The notes below the pieces were generated by a model. The model had not been told where the DNA came from and did no database searches. It saw only the letters and a list, made by a program, of their open reading frames with translations. Made by a program: the position numbers and the translations under genes. Below are positions 40,011 through 40,810 of a stretch of 40,810 nt of DNA, piece by piece (positions within the stretch are counted from its first letter, which is position 1; every line of letters starts with the position of its first letter). This stretch comes from Myxococcales bacterium (GTDB taxonomy: Bacteria; Myxococcota_A; Polyangia; Polyangiales; Polyangiaceae), in contig JAHFDZ010000015.1 in the NCBI GenBank assembly GCA_023248745.1, positions 1-40,810 on the forward strand, given 5' to 3'.

Positions 40011-40810
40011 ATGCCTCGCTGGACTGTCGAAGTCTTGCCACTGGGCGGTGGCGAAACTGCGAAACATACCGTTGACGCGGATAGTTGGCTGAGCGCGCTC
40101 GGTCGCGTTCAAACCGATCGGCAAGAGCCAACATCGCTCGCTGATCTGTCGCTCGAAATTCGGGCCGAAGGCGGTCAGGCGATCGATGCCACACGAAGAC
40201 GTCGCTATATTGTAACCAAGAGTGCACTGCTTTCGCTCGTCGTGCACAGCTCACGCGAAGAGCCTCCGACGCCCGAGCGACCCTTGCTCTACCGCGAGCT
40301 CACATTCGTCAGCGAGGGCATTGGCGAGCACGATGCAGCACGCGCGCTGCTCGACGAGCTCGGCGAGGTCCGCGAAGAGTTGCAACAAGTAAACGAGCGT
40401 AAATTCGTCGCGATGGCCGTTTTCGACGGCCTCACGAATGGCAAGCCGGTTGACCTTCCGATCGCAACACTCGTGTGGAAAGACTGGCGCGGCGAACCCG
40501 CGGTCGTGTTCCCTCGACACGGCGATCACGCACCGCCATCAATGGTCCCCGCGTCCCTCGGCGGCGCCGCACGCCCCCGAACGGATCCGCCACCCGCGCC
40601 AAAGGCCCCCTCGGTCCCACCGGCCAAGACTCCCTCGGTCCCGCCCACTCCGGCTGCCGCCAAGACCCCTTCCGTTCCTCCAACTCCCGCGGCCAAGACT
40701 CCCTCGGTCCCGCCCACTCCGGCTGCCGCCAAGACCCCTTCCGTTCCTCCAACTCCCGCGGCCAAGACTCCCTCGGTCCCGCCCACTCCGGCTGCCGCCA
40801 AGACCCCTTC
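40011..40810 (+). CDS. Hypothetical protein with Pro/Ala repeat tail, 3' end outside window
   Basis: Open from ATG 40011 to the window edge (266 codons so far). The first ~180 residues are folded-looking: MPRWTVEVLP, a central SLEIRAEGGQAID pattern, and a second part with LLDELGEVREELQQVNERKF and ATLVWKDWRGEPAVVFPRHG. I recall similar VWKDWRG-type domains in myxobacterial proteins but cannot name the family. From about residue 190 it becomes Pro/Ala/Lys/Ser/Thr-rich with the repeat core AKTPSVPPTPA. The protein continues into an exact repeat array. It follows the permease by about 40 bases on the same strand. Confidence 0.75.
   Translation, partial: MPRWTVEVLPLGGGETAKHTVDADSWLSALGRVQTDRQEPTSLADLSLEIRAEGGQAIDATRRRRYIVTKSALLSLVVHSSREEPPTPERPLLYRELTFVSEGIGEHDAARALLDELGEVREELQQVNERKFVAMAVFDGLTNGKPVDLPIATLVWKDWRGEPAVVFPRHGDHAPPSMVPASLGGAARPRTDPPPAPKAPSVPPAKTPSVPPTPAAAKTPSVPPTPAAKTPSVPPTPAAAKTPSVPPTPAAKTPSVPPTPAAAKTP
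40626..40810 (+). repeat. Perfect 69-bp tandem repeat, cut by window end
   Basis: Starting at 40626 the same 69-bp unit recurs at 40695 and 40764, without mismatch as far as the window shows (two full copies plus 47 bases). Each unit encodes two degenerate halves of 12 and 11 residues (AKTPSVPPTPA type) written with different codons. A shorter related segment lies upstream, around 40590-40625. Confidence 0.9.

Noticed and set aside
40432-40801. Minus-strand Gly-rich repeat frames
   Set aside because: These are the reverse reading of the 69-bp Pro/Ala repeat; the plus-strand frame continues from an intact upstream domain.
1-40810. CRISPR array, tRNA, rRNA, insertion sequence, prophage or origin
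   Set aside because: No direct-repeat/spacer pattern, cloverleaf-like sequence, transposase or phage gene was seen by eye; a tRNA scan would confirm.

Overview
The window reads as a chromosomal segment of a myxobacterium, most likely class Polyangia. This is inferred from gene content, not from a search. It has three Hanks-type Ser/Thr kinases, two sigma-54 activators (one FHA-linked), many lipoproteins with Asp/Ala/Thr-rich linkers, ECF sigma/anti-sigma genes, and large OmpA-type and PEGA-type proteins. Base composition is moderately GC-rich by eye, except for one sharp AT-rich island near 2.4 kb. No tRNA, rRNA, CRISPR array, insertion sequence or prophage was seen, and gene density is high: no stretch over 300 bases lacks a gene.

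Layout. 1-2.4 kb: the end of a conserved hypothetical, a small lipoprotein and a serine beta-lactamase-like lipoprotein. 2.4-4.5 kb: the AT-rich divergent control region, then an acetoacetate-decarboxylase-like gene paired with a ketopantoate-reductase-like gene. An unlisted 56-residue basic protein with an internal tandem repeat lies tail-to-tail with that pair. 4.7-9.1 kb: a VWA protein translationally coupled to a membrane protein, a large Cys-rich propeller lipoprotein and a ClbS/DfsB-like protein. 9.1-15.6 kb (minus): the translation/transcription operon rimP-nusA-ylxRQ(fused)-infB-ylxP-rbfA. 15.7-18 kb: an OmpA-like porin with two hairpins between it and rimP. 18.2-20.5 kb: an NtrC-like regulator and an ABC ATPase without a permease. 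20.6-23.5 kb: a coupled cluster of secreted barrel protein, ECF sigma, anti-sigma-like protein and lipoprotein. 23.5-24.5 kb: an apparently broken propeller gene. 24.6-30.5 kb (minus): a five-gene signalling cluster of kinase, FHA-sigma-54 activator, TPR-like protein, kinase with PEGA-like tail, and TPR/membrane protein. 30.5-36.6 kb: YbjN-like protein, PspA, a P-type ATPase with altered ion ligands, and a CBM9-like lipoprotein. 36.6-38.2 kb (minus): a third kinase. 38.3-40.8 kb: a LolC/E-type permease with a large periplasmic insertion, then a protein running off the window through perfect 69-bp repeats.

How the genes work together. The housekeeping core is the rimP-rbfA operon. The rest is mostly envelope and signalling: membrane-stress genes (PspA module), cell-surface lipoproteins, and a kinase-to-FHA-to-sigma-54 module in which a neighbouring kinase could create the phosphothreonine read by the FHA domain. 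The most unusual items are the small tandem-repeat protein, the kinase/FHA module, the P-type ATPase lacking two canonical acidic calcium ligands, the LolC/E permease insertion and the perfect repeat array. None of them by itself proves a new system.
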